Below are positions 1-5,229 of a stretch of DNA of 5,426 nt, piece after piece (the stretch's first letter is position 1; each line of letters begins with the position of its first letter). Location of the stretch: assembly GCA_014323965.1 (NCBI GenBank), contig JACONB010000147.1, positions 1 to 5,426 on the forward strand, written 5' to 3'. Origin of the DNA: Prochloron sp. SP5CPC1 (lineage in GTDB: Bacteria; Cyanobacteriota; Cyanobacteriia; Cyanobacteriales; Prochloraceae). The position numbers and the translations under genes were made by a program. Below the pieces are notes generated by a model, which searched no databases, was not told the DNA's origin, and saw only the letters and a list, made by a program, of their open reading frames with translations.

Positions 1-1
1 C

Positions 2-964
2 GTTATCTTAGCTTCTACTTTAGCACCAATTATCAATGCTGCCCAAAAGTTGAAGATTCCCCGTTGGTTGGCGGTTATTCTCGTCTATCTGGCTCTAATT
101 GCTATTGTAACTGGGGCTGGTTTATTCATTGGTCCCACGGTGTTCGAGCAAATTAAACTCCTGGCGGGTAAGTTGCCTTCCTATTTGGATGTTTTACAAT
201 CCCTGGCAGAAAAATTGGTGGTGCGTTTGGGCATGACGGAACCGGAAATCTTCGATTTAATCAATCAAATGTTCGATATTCAAGCCCTTACTGCTTGGGG
301 ATTTCGTTCTTCTCGGGAACTATTATTGCGCTCCTATGGGGTGACTCTAGATATTATTGGGGGAGTGCTGGGTGTATTATTGGTTTTGTTGTTCTCTGGC
401 TATATGCTATCGGGTTCCGATAAGTTAATCAAGGGTTTGGTTCGTTTGTTTCCCCAACCTTGGGAAGATAGCCTTGCTGCTCAAGTCATTCCAGTTAGTC
501 AGAGAATGGGGGGATATATTCAGGGGAGAATTTTGGTTTCAACTATCCTGAGTATCGTCATTACTCTCGGTTTAAAACTATTGGGTATCTCGGAATTAGC
601 TCTCGGTTTGGGGGTTATTGCGGGGGTTACTAATTTGATTCCTTTCTTTGGACCCGTTTTGGGAGCTATTCCTGCTTTAATTGTGGCGATCGCTCAAGGA
701 GGTTGGACTTTCCTCTGGGTATTTCTCTTGTTTGTGATTATCCAAAATGTGGAAACCTATGTGCTGGATCCCTTGCTGGTGGGTAATTCCGTTAGGGTAC
801 CTCCTTTATATCAGTTATTAGCTGTTTTAGGTGGTGCCCAGGTTTTGGGCATTATCGGTGCTCTAATCGTTCCTCCCTGGGTAGCGGGTGCTTCTGTACT
901 TTTGGAGAATCTCTATCTCAAACCCAAGTTGCTGGCTGAAGGAACTGCTGATAAACCAGGGTAA
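2..964 (+). CDS. AI-2E family transporter (permease), 5'-truncated by the window edge
   Basis: Integral membrane protein of the AI-2E transporter / YhhT-TqsA-like permease family. The reading frame is open to the first bases of the window (it reads VILASTLAPIINAAQK before the TTG at 50), so the TTG is not the true start; 320 residues are visible. Family members usually run to roughly 340-380 residues, so only the first few tens are missing. Visible hydrophobic segments include LAVILVYLALIAIVTGAG, a long pair after GVTLDIIGG, ILVSTILSIVITLG, and two near the C-terminus. The hallmark GVTNLIPFFGPVLGAIPA lies at about 625-680, followed by QNVETYVLDPLLVG at about 750-785; both are typical of the family. 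Members export or exchange small molecules or ions, and the substrate cannot be read from sequence. The gene converges on the PIN cassette on the other strand. Confidence 0.93.
   Translation, partial: VILASTLAPIINAAQKLKIPRWLAVILVYLALIAIVTGAGLFIGPTVFEQIKLLAGKLPSYLDVLQSLAEKLVVRLGMTEPEIFDLINQMFDIQALTAWGFRSSRELLLRSYGVTLDIIGGVLGVLLVLLFSGYMLSGSDKLIKGLVRLFPQPWEDSLAAQVIPVSQRMGGYIQGRILVSTILSIVITLGLKLLGISELALGLGVIAGVTNLIPFFGPVLGAIPALIVAIAQGGWTFLWVFLLFVIIQNVETYVLDPLLVGNSVRVPPLYQLLAVLGGAQVLGIIGALIVPPWVAGASVLLENLYLKPKLLAEGTADKPG
686..693. repeat. HIP1 octamer GCGATCGC
   Basis: Perfect copy of the highly iterated palindrome of cyanobacterial genomes, lying inside the transporter gene. It supports a cyanobacterial origin. 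Confidence 0.9.
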
Positions 965-1144
965 ATGTCGATGTTGTCCATGTTGCGGCTCTGTGCTATC
1001 ATCTTATTAACCTATGAATTAATGACGATACTAGAAAAAGTTATTGGTTTAGCCCCTTATTTGGGGACATTCGTGCTGCCTTCAACCCTCATTCATCCCT
1101 TTTCTCCCCTAGTTGAGCAATTATCTTTTTGCTTAAATATCTAG
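965..1144 (+). CDS. possible small hydrophobic ORF, 59 codons (doubtful)
   Basis: An ATG follows the transporter stop directly (TAAATG), and the frame stays open for 59 codons to a TAG. AGGG lies a few bases upstream, inside the transporter C-terminus, and could act as a weak ribosome binding site. The product would be rich in Leu, Ile and Met (start MSMLSMLRLCAIILLTYEL), compatible with one membrane segment. The last 12 bases lie antisense to the end of the PIN gene. I recognise no family, and the ORF could be chance. If it is real, it would be translationally coupled to the transporter. Confidence 0.2.
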   Translation: MSMLSMLRLCAIILLTYELMTILEKVIGLAPYLGTFVLPSTLIHPFSPLVEQLSFCLNI

Positions 1145-1603
1145 GCTTGTTTGCATTGTGTAGCCTGGTAATCCTTCTGTTCTGATATAGTCACCAGCAA
1201 ATCTTTGTAGCTTGCGATCCTCTGTGTATAGTACGTCTGCTTTTTTAGCAATTGCTGTTGCTAAAATCATATAATCTGTTTTCATTTTTCGGCTAACTTC
1301 CTGGTTTTGACTGTCGCTTTTTTCTCTCCATAGTTTTGCAAACTCCATAGCACATTGGGCATCAAAAGGAGTGATCAAGTACTCTTTCATCATGAGCAAT
1401 CCAAAATCTTTTTGCTGCTCTAAAGATATTGGACAAAGTACCTCGCCAAAAGCGATTGCTGGAATTAGTATTTTAATATTCTTTTCTTTACAGGTCTTGA
1501 ATAATGCCCTAGCTTTTAAAATGTTATCTTCTTGCCCACTGGTGGCATCTCTTCTTATCGCCCAACCTACAATGTTTGAATCAAAACAAGCAACTCTGGC
1601 CAT
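1133..1603 (-). CDS. PIN-domain ribonuclease, toxin-like, second gene of a two-gene cassette
   Basis: A 156-residue single-domain PIN protein, expected to be a Mg2+-dependent RNase. The four acidic positions of the family are visible: D8 in CFDSNI, E54 in FGEVL, D110 in KTDYMILATAIA, and D129 in YTEDRKL. The DYMILATAIAKKADVLYTED stretch is the classic third and fourth PIN motif, so the active site looks intact. The ATG at 1603 shares one base with the stop of the upstream gene (TAATG), and a strong Shine-Dalgarno, GGAGGGGAGG, lies inside the last codons of that gene. Translation is therefore probably coupled to the upstream gene, as in toxin-antitoxin pairs. The length is slightly above a typical VapC (about 130-140). 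Whether it acts as a toxin, and on which RNA, is inference. Confidence 0.9.
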   Translation of the reverse strand: MARVACFDSNIVGWAIRRDATSGQEDNILKARALFKTCKEKNIKILIPAIAFGEVLCPISLEQQKDFGLLMMKEYLITPFDAQCAMEFAKLWREKSDSQNQEVSRKMKTDYMILATAIAKKADVLYTEDRKLQRFAGDYIRTEGLPGYTMQTSLDI

Positions 1604-2385
1604 TATTCCTCCCCTCCATAACGAAGCTCCTCAAAATAAGCGTTAAGGTCTGGGATCCTATCAAAGGCTTCTCCTGCTATCTCCCTAAGCCTGTTTAATG
1701 CCTCACTTGGATCAGTGGGTGAGTAATCGGCAAAGTGAGTTGCTTCAAAAGTTTCAAGGTTAAAAGTTTCTGGGTTGAATTTCCCTATACCATGTAACCC
1801 TACTTCCTGATATAGCCTTTTCCCTGCTATTTTGGCCAGGGCCTGACTGGCAGAGCAACTAACAGATTGACCGTCAAAGGTCTTCAGCCGAATGTTCGGG
1901 TTTTCCCCTCCAACCCTGGTTATTTTCCCGTACAAGGTGGTTTCCCCTGGTATTAAAACTACTTCAGGGATCTTTGTTTCTGGGGTAATGGTGGCTAGGC
2001 TTACCTCCCTACCGTTTCTCTCTATAATCTCTATGTTGCAATCCTTCGACTTGGCAAATCTGGCTAGGGACTTTAAGGGCTCTAAGGTGGAGTAAGGGAG
2101 CAAGTTAAAGCGTTTGGTCATAATAGACGCACCAATAGTTCTAGCTGCATCTAGTGTATATTCGGGAACGCTGGGAGAAAAAGCTAACCCAACACTTCCA
2201 TCCTCAATGCTCTTTAACCCCAAAATAACAGCATTCTTGTCTAGCTCTGGATGAGAGGACATCACGACTGTAATCACCGCCTCTTCTATAGAGCCGATAA
2301 CTTCCGCTAAATCTTTTGATCTGACTTTTCCTGGGATCATGCCCTCCCCAGTGAGGAGGAGCTTAACTGACAGTTCTTGGGACAT
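1603..2385 (-). CDS. uncharacterised protein paired with the PIN RNase (candidate antitoxin or partner)
   Basis: A 260-residue soluble protein I cannot assign to a characterised family. No signal peptide or membrane segment is visible. It appears to have three parts: an N-terminal alpha/beta region (about 1-110), which includes a GxxxGxxxLAEVIGSIEEAV-like helix; a short linker to about residue 145; and a beta-rich region (about 147-215) beginning TTLYGKITRVGG, which looks like a small beta-barrel. The tail (229-260) reads RLREI at 232-236 and DLNAYF at 246-251, resembling the tail of the antitoxin-like protein at the right edge of the window. The ATG at 2385 has AGGAG six bases upstream. The stop overlaps the PIN start, so the two are one operon. 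By position it would be the antitoxin, but it is far larger than usual antitoxins and may have another role. Confidence 0.85.
   Translation of the reverse strand: MSQELSVKLLLTGEGMIPGKVRSKDLAEVIGSIEEAVITVVMSSHPELDKNAVILGLKSIEDGSVGLAFSPSVPEYTLDAARTIGASIMTKRFNLLPYSTLEPLKSLARFAKSKDCNIEIIERNGREVSLATITPETKIPEVVLIPGETTLYGKITRVGGENPNIRLKTFDGQSVSCSASQALAKIAGKRLYQEVGLHGIGKFNPETFNLETFEATHFADYSPTDPSEALNRLREIAGEAFDRIPDLNAYFEELRYGGEE
1608..1617 (-). promoter_or_regulatory. strong Shine-Dalgarno of the PIN gene inside the upstream coding region
   Basis: GGAGGGGAGG encodes the Gly-Gly-Glu part of the partner's last residues and lies four bases before the PIN ATG at 1603. It fixes that start and implies coupled translation. 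Confidence 0.8.
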
Positions 2386-2478
2386 ATAGCACTCCTACTT
2401 GAGCTCAGAACTGAGAACTTAGCTATATCAAGGGTTCAGCAGCACACCTGTTTCAGTCTCAGATAGGATTGCTATATA
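2383..2478 (-). promoter_or_regulatory. leader inverted repeat covering the start codon and ribosome binding site of the 260-residue gene
   Basis: The 15 bases at 2464-2478 (TAGGATTGCTATATA on plus) are an inverted copy of 2383-2397 (CATATAGCACTCCTA on plus), with 13 of 15 positions complementary and a further position able to form a G-U pair. In the minus-strand transcript the downstream arm contains both AGGAG (2392-2396) and the AUG, so the stem would hide the ribosome binding site. The 66-base loop holds a smaller palindrome, CTCAG-AA-CTGAG (2404-2415). The upstream arm includes the perfect palindrome GCTATATAGC (2471-2480). Whether this is a control hairpin or a dispersed repeat that happens to end there is open. 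It works as RNA only if transcription begins upstream of 2478. Confidence 0.5.
2404..2415. promoter_or_regulatory. small palindrome upstream of the PIN cassette (possible operator)
   Basis: CTCAG-AA-CTGAG, an inverted repeat with five-base arms, centred about 25 bases before the start codon of the 260-residue gene. Autoregulated toxin-antitoxin operons often carry such a site, but it is short and could be chance. Confidence 0.3.
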
Positions 2479-2703
2479 GCTAGCTCTCTTTAGATTTTCT
2501 TTCGATCCTAACTGGATTTAGCAAATTATCCACAAAAACTATGACAATTTCTTTCGAGGAATTCAAACGTCAATGGTAAGACTGCTCCCCTCAAGTGTGA
2601 GTTGCCGATGCCGCTCTCTACAGTGGGGACAATCTCAAAGCCGACAACAACAGATTTTGCCCTTCCTTGGCTCGGCTTGCCAAAAATATTATCTCCTATA
2701 GAA

Positions 2704-2737
2704 TCCCCGCCCGCCATTAATCAATGCCGGGCGGGGA
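2704..2737. terminator. GC-rich hairpin just after the DUF1995 stop codon (terminator-like or mobile-element end)
   Basis: TCCCCGCCCG (2704-2713) pairs perfectly with CGGGCGGGGA (2728-2737). A C-C mismatch and a further four pairs (CATT/AATG) follow, closing an AATC loop. On the minus strand the stem begins three bases after the DUF1995 stop, where a terminator would be expected, but no T-tract follows on either strand (ATTCTATAGG on minus, GTTTCAATG on plus), so it is not a classical intrinsic terminator. The plus-strand order of hairpin followed by TTTCAA also resembles right ends of IS200/IS605 elements. Confidence 0.55.
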
Positions 2738-2740
2738 GTT

Positions 2741-3475
2741 TCAATGATTCAATGCTTTGAATAATCGTCCTAAATTGCCCAAAATGCCTCTTTTTCGCTT
2801 TTGGGCTATCCCTTCTTCCTCTTGACTATCTCGGGTAGCACGGGCTATAATTAAATCTAGGTCATCTCCTACGGGTTTTTCCCTTTCTTCAGCAATTAAT
2901 TTAAACTCTTCTCTTTTTTCTAACCAAACTTGCCAAGATTGGGGATAGGAACGAAATAATACTCCCGATTCTATGGGTCTGATATAATAACAAGATTCTA
3001 GGGTGCTGAGAAATCTGTCCCTTAACTGACGGGCTGCATAACCAATACCAACAATGGATACGTCTTCCAATTGGGGCAGGAGAAGAATTACTGGCCGGTC
3101 CCCTGCTAAATTACAAAGTTCCTCGATTTTACTTACTTCTACGGCTGTGGGACAAACAATTAATAAAATTTCATCTGCATCATTAATTTTAGTATTTACA
3201 CTAGTAAGGCGACTCCCAAGGTCCGTGACTTGAAAGGGCACTTCCCCCCAATCTCTCCGGGCAAGGGCTGCTGCCCCTGTATCGGGAAAAATTACCTTTA
3301 AGCCTGAACTAGAGTAAGTTAAGAATTGGGCAAATTCGGCGGCGATCGCCTGGGCTTGCAGGGCTATTTCTGGATAAACTAATTCTATTTGCAGACGGGT
3401 GCAACCTGCTTCTAAGGCTGTTTTGGTGGCTTCTTTCCCCTGCTCGATAGCTTCTGATAGTGTCTTTGGTAACAT
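2741..3475 (-). CDS. DUF1995 family protein
   Basis: A protein of 244 residues from the chosen start, of the DUF1995 family found in cyanobacteria and chloroplasts; Arabidopsis LPA3, involved in photosystem II accumulation, belongs to the family. The function of the cyanobacterial proteins is not established. The start MLPKTLSEAIEQGKEATKTAL followed by RLQIELVYPE is the characteristic N-terminus. The middle contains a Rossmann-like alternation (LKVIFPDTGAAALA, then DEILLIVCPT and DRPVILLLPQLED). It ends in a basic tail, QKRKRGILGNLGRLFKALNH. An in-frame ATG at 3511 would add 12 residues (MLGFVPQPNLLY), but these are translated from the dispersed repeat, so I use 3475. Neither start has a clear Shine-Dalgarno. 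The gene lies downstream of, and in line with, the cysteine desulfurase, 99 bases away. Confidence 0.88.
   Translation of the reverse strand: MLPKTLSEAIEQGKEATKTALEAGCTRLQIELVYPEIALQAQAIAAEFAQFLTYSSSGLKVIFPDTGAAALARRDWGEVPFQVTDLGSRLTSVNTKINDADEILLIVCPTAVEVSKIEELCNLAGDRPVILLLPQLEDVSIVGIGYAARQLRDRFLSTLESCYYIRPIESGVLFRSYPQSWQVWLEKREEFKLIAEEREKPVGDDLDLIIARATRDSQEEEGIAQKRKRGILGNLGRLFKALNH
3342..3349. repeat. HIP1 octamer GCGATCGC
   Basis: Perfect HIP1 palindrome inside the DUF1995 gene. Confidence 0.9.
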
Positions 3476-3480
3476 ATATA

Positions 3481-3554
3481 GTAGGTTGGGTTGAGGAACG
3501 AAACCCAACATAGGTTGGCGCTGTTGGGTAACGCTTGCGCTCTACCCAACCTAC
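3481..3554. repeat. MITE-like double-hairpin dispersed repeat
   Basis: The outer ends are a perfect 11-base inverted repeat, GTAGGTTGGGT (3481-3491) and ACCCAACCTAC (3544-3554). Inside are two further hairpins: GTTGGGTT (3485-3492) with AACCCAAC (3502-3509), and GTTGGGTA (3523-3530) with TACCCAAC (3543-3550). I recognise the GTAGGTTGGGTTGAGGAACG text as a widespread cyanobacterial repeat. It has no coding capacity of its own. Its left edge is five bases from the DUF1995 start codon and its right edge about 20 bases from the desulfurase stop, so it makes up most of this intergenic gap and would dominate the structure of any shared transcript. Confidence 0.85.
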
Positions 3555-3574
3555 AGCCTTTAGTAGCATAAAAG

Positions 3575-4744
3575 TTAATAATTGTCAAGAAACTCAATCG
3601 GTAAAACAGAATCCCGTCCCAAAGTAAGGCGAATCCCTCTCATAGCTTCACTTTCGCTATAACCCATAGCTAGGAGAACGGAACTAGGCATTAGTTTACC
3701 ACTATGGCAAGCAGAACCAGCACTAATGCCAATTCCCGCTTCATTTAATTTACGCACTATAGCATTTCCTGTCATGTTACCAGTATTATACAATAAAGAT
3801 AATAAATCTATTTCTTTTTGCTTCTTCGTGCTGGGTGCTTTCCCTTCAGCAAGACAGAAACTGAGGTGGTGGGGTAAACGGTGGGTTCTGTCTCCCGTGG
3901 GTATAAGGTGGGTACATTCAGAGAGAAGGTGGAAAAGGCGATCGCGCAATGTTATTAATCGAGGGGTTTCCGTAGACATTTCAGCAGCAGCAGCGGCAGC
4001 AGCCACTCCAAAACCAGCGATAACTGGGACTGCTTGGGTTCCGGAACGCAAACCTCTCTCTTGTCCTCCACCTAAAAGCAAGGGTACTAACTTTACTCCC
4101 TGGGCTACATATAAAGCACCTGCACCAAGGGGTCCATAGATTTTGTGACTGGAGAGGGAAAGTAAATCTACAGGCAACTTCTGCACGTCTATAGGCAACT
4201 TTCCTGCTACTTGTACTGCGTCCGTATGAAATAAGACGCCGTGGTCCCGGGCTATTGCTCCCAGTTTATCAATGGGTTGGAGGGTTCCTACCTCGCTTTG
4301 CCCGTAAATTATAGACACCAAAACCGTATTTGGTCTCAATGCCTTTTGTAAATCTAAGGGGTTGACTCTACCTTGAGCATTGACGGGTAAGCGAGTTATT
4401 TCCCAACCCCATTGTTCCAAGAGTTTGACTGGTTCTGCAATAGCTGGGTGTTCCACCTGGGAGATAATGATATGCTCAGGGGTAGGGTAACGTCGAGCTA
4501 TACCCATAATAGCCAAATTGTCCGCTTCTGTGCCCCCGGAGGTAAAGATCAGGTTGTCAGGGTGAGGGGCATTAATGAGACTAGCAACCTCTATTCTAGC
4601 TGTTTCTAAAATAGTTGCCGCCCTAGTACCCCAACGGTGTAAACTAGAAGGGTTACCCCACTGAGTAGTGAGGACTTCATCCATTTTGGTAATTACCTCC
4701 CGACGAGGGGGAGTGGTGGCGCTGTAGTCTAGGTACATTTCCAT
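3575..4744 (-). CDS. cysteine desulfurase, NifS/IscS type, with an insertion and a short C-terminus
   Basis: A PLP-dependent class V aminotransferase-fold enzyme that takes sulfur from cysteine as a persulfide for Fe-S clusters and other sulfur compounds; cytoplasmic. Key residues are visible: MEMYLDYSATTPP at the N-terminus, TSGGTEADN (68-76) for the cofactor phosphate, H99 in VEHPA, D175 and Q178 in HTDAVQVAGK, the Schiff-base lysine K201 in SSHKIYGP, RSGTQAVP (233-240), and the catalytic C346 in GSACHSGK. The YGQSEVGT form of the usual NNE(I/V)GT loop is familiar from cyanobacterial members. About 20 residues (roughly 302-322, KAPSTKKQKEIDLLSLLYN) appear inserted where relatives have a short loop, and the protein stops soon after LTLGRD, where relatives continue for about 20 residues. 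All catalytic residues are intact. The start at 4744 matches relatives that begin MQIYLDYSATTP, although it has no good Shine-Dalgarno. Confidence 0.95.
   Translation of the reverse strand: MEMYLDYSATTPPRREVITKMDEVLTTQWGNPSSLHRWGTRAATILETARIEVASLINAPHPDNLIFTSGGTEADNLAIMGIARRYPTPEHIIISQVEHPAIAEPVKLLEQWGWEITRLPVNAQGRVNPLDLQKALRPNTVLVSIIYGQSEVGTLQPIDKLGAIARDHGVLFHTDAVQVAGKLPIDVQKLPVDLLSLSSHKIYGPLGAGALYVAQGVKLVPLLLGGGQERGLRSGTQAVPVIAGFGVAAAAAAAEMSTETPRLITLRDRLFHLLSECTHLIPTGDRTHRLPHHLSFCLAEGKAPSTKKQKEIDLLSLLYNTGNMTGNAIVRKLNEAGIGISAGSACHSGKLMPSSVLLAMGYSESEAMRGIRLTLGRDSVLPIEFLDNY
3938..3945. repeat. HIP1 octamer GCGATCGC
   Basis: Perfect HIP1 palindrome inside the cysteine desulfurase gene. Confidence 0.9.
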
Positions 4745-4761
4745 GAGTTATAGTGGGGAGT

Positions 4762-4816
4762 GAAGGCGATCCCGAAGGTATCCGCTGGTATCCGCTACGC
4801 GGCGCGCCTGCGTCTC
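4762..4816. repeat. short GC-rich cyanobacterial repeat patch with a 10-base tandem duplication
   Basis: Between the second PIN gene and the desulfurase lies a GC-rich patch with GGCGATCCCGAAGG, two adjacent copies of GGTATCCGCT (4777-4786 and 4787-4796), then ACGCGGCGCGCCTGCG. Text of this kind, with a HIP1-like GGCGATCCC start and a CGCTACGCGGCGCGCC end, resembles small dispersed repeats in cyanobacterial intergenic regions. It occupies most of the desulfurase leader, and I see no clear promoter boxes there. Confidence 0.5.
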
Positions 4817-4827
4817 TATGTATCAAG

Positions 4828-5229
4828 CTATCCTGCCAAGGTAAAGCCAGCTTGGATGAAATGGCTATCGAAAGCGAGTGCTACTGAAATTTGCCTCTCT
4901 TCCATCACCACAAATGAAACGCAATCTACCAGCCCCCAGGTTTTGTCTGAATGGGTAGCATATAGACCTATAGCAGAGGCAAACAGGTCAGCAGTTAGGG
5001 GGACAACAGTTACTTCGGGGCTGGTCTGAAAGTAGTCAATAATGCTAAGAGCTTGGCGGCGATGGCGACGAGAGAGTGCATTGCCAACCTCTAGGAGGAT
5101 TGCCTCAGTTGTCACCAGGGGAAAGTTTTCGTAGAGTCCGGATAGTTCAACTGCTTGTTCATGATATTGATCGTTTTTGTTAATTAGGGCAATAATGTAG
5201 CCAGTATCAACAAATAGGGGACTAGACAT
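4828..5229 (-). CDS. PIN-domain ribonuclease, VapC-like toxin
   Basis: A single PIN domain of 133 residues from the ATG at 5229, the normal length for a VapC-type toxin RNase. The acidic residues (numbered from that ATG) are D8 in LFVDTGYIIAL, E47 in TTEAILLEVGNAL, D102 in WGLVDCVSFVVM and D121 in ALAFDSHFIQAGF, so the active site appears complete. A GTG at 5238 in the same frame would add three residues, but the ATG has a GGTGAG Shine-Dalgarno four bases upstream and gives the usual start MSSPLFVDTG. The gene overlaps the preceding antitoxin-like gene by eight bases (ATGTCTAG), typical of coupled toxin-antitoxin pairs. The expected role is cleavage of a specific RNA when the antitoxin is lost; the target is unknown. 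Confidence 0.92.
   Translation of the reverse strand: MSSPLFVDTGYIIALINKNDQYHEQAVELSGLYENFPLVTTEAILLEVGNALSRRHRRQALSIIDYFQTSPEVTVVPLTADLFASAIGLYATHSDKTWGLVDCVSFVVMEERQISVALAFDSHFIQAGFTLAG

Larger units (their letters stand above)
2386..2740. other. 355-base intergenic stretch with no convincing gene
   Basis: It lies between the PIN cassette leader and the 3' end of the DUF1995 gene. The left part is the leader described separately. The middle (about 2490-2700) has no recognisable protein in any frame. The longest frame, minus 2526-2717, starts inside the loop of the hairpin, has an in-frame stop directly before its ATG, and matches no family I know. The right end carries a strong GC-rich hairpin. 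The stretch may be a decayed insertion, but I could not identify a transposase. Confidence 0.6.

Noticed and set aside
1053..1066. CCCC-TTATTT-GGGG hairpin as a terminator after the transporter
   Set aside because: Only four pairs and no T-tract; too weak to call.
1371..1646. 91-codon frame on plus
   Set aside because: Antisense to the intact PIN gene and the end of its partner; no family resemblance.
1892..2095. 67-codon frame on plus
   Set aside because: Lies wholly antisense within the 260-residue gene.
2526..2717. 63-codon frame on minus in the intergenic stretch
   Set aside because: It starts in the hairpin loop with a stop codon directly before it, has no ribosome binding site and no recognisable family; it may be decayed DNA.
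3309..3597. Two overlapping minus-strand frames (86 and 61 codons)
   Set aside because: They are other-frame readings of the DUF1995 start, the dispersed repeat and the desulfurase end.
3990..4015. Run of seven alanine codons in the desulfurase as a functional repeat
   Set aside because: A short GCT/GCC codon run in a helix; likely ordinary, with no sign of frame disruption.
3726..4139. 137-codon frame on plus
   Set aside because: Antisense to the desulfurase, whose catalytic motifs are intact on the minus strand.
4412..4609. 65-codon frame on plus
   Set aside because: Antisense to the N-terminal half of the desulfurase.
4745..4755. TATAAC just before the desulfurase ATG as a -10 box
   Set aside because: Too close to the start codon and no matching -35 at the right distance.
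4760..5029. 89-codon frame on plus
   Set aside because: Begins in the GC-rich repeat and runs antisense to the VapC-like gene.
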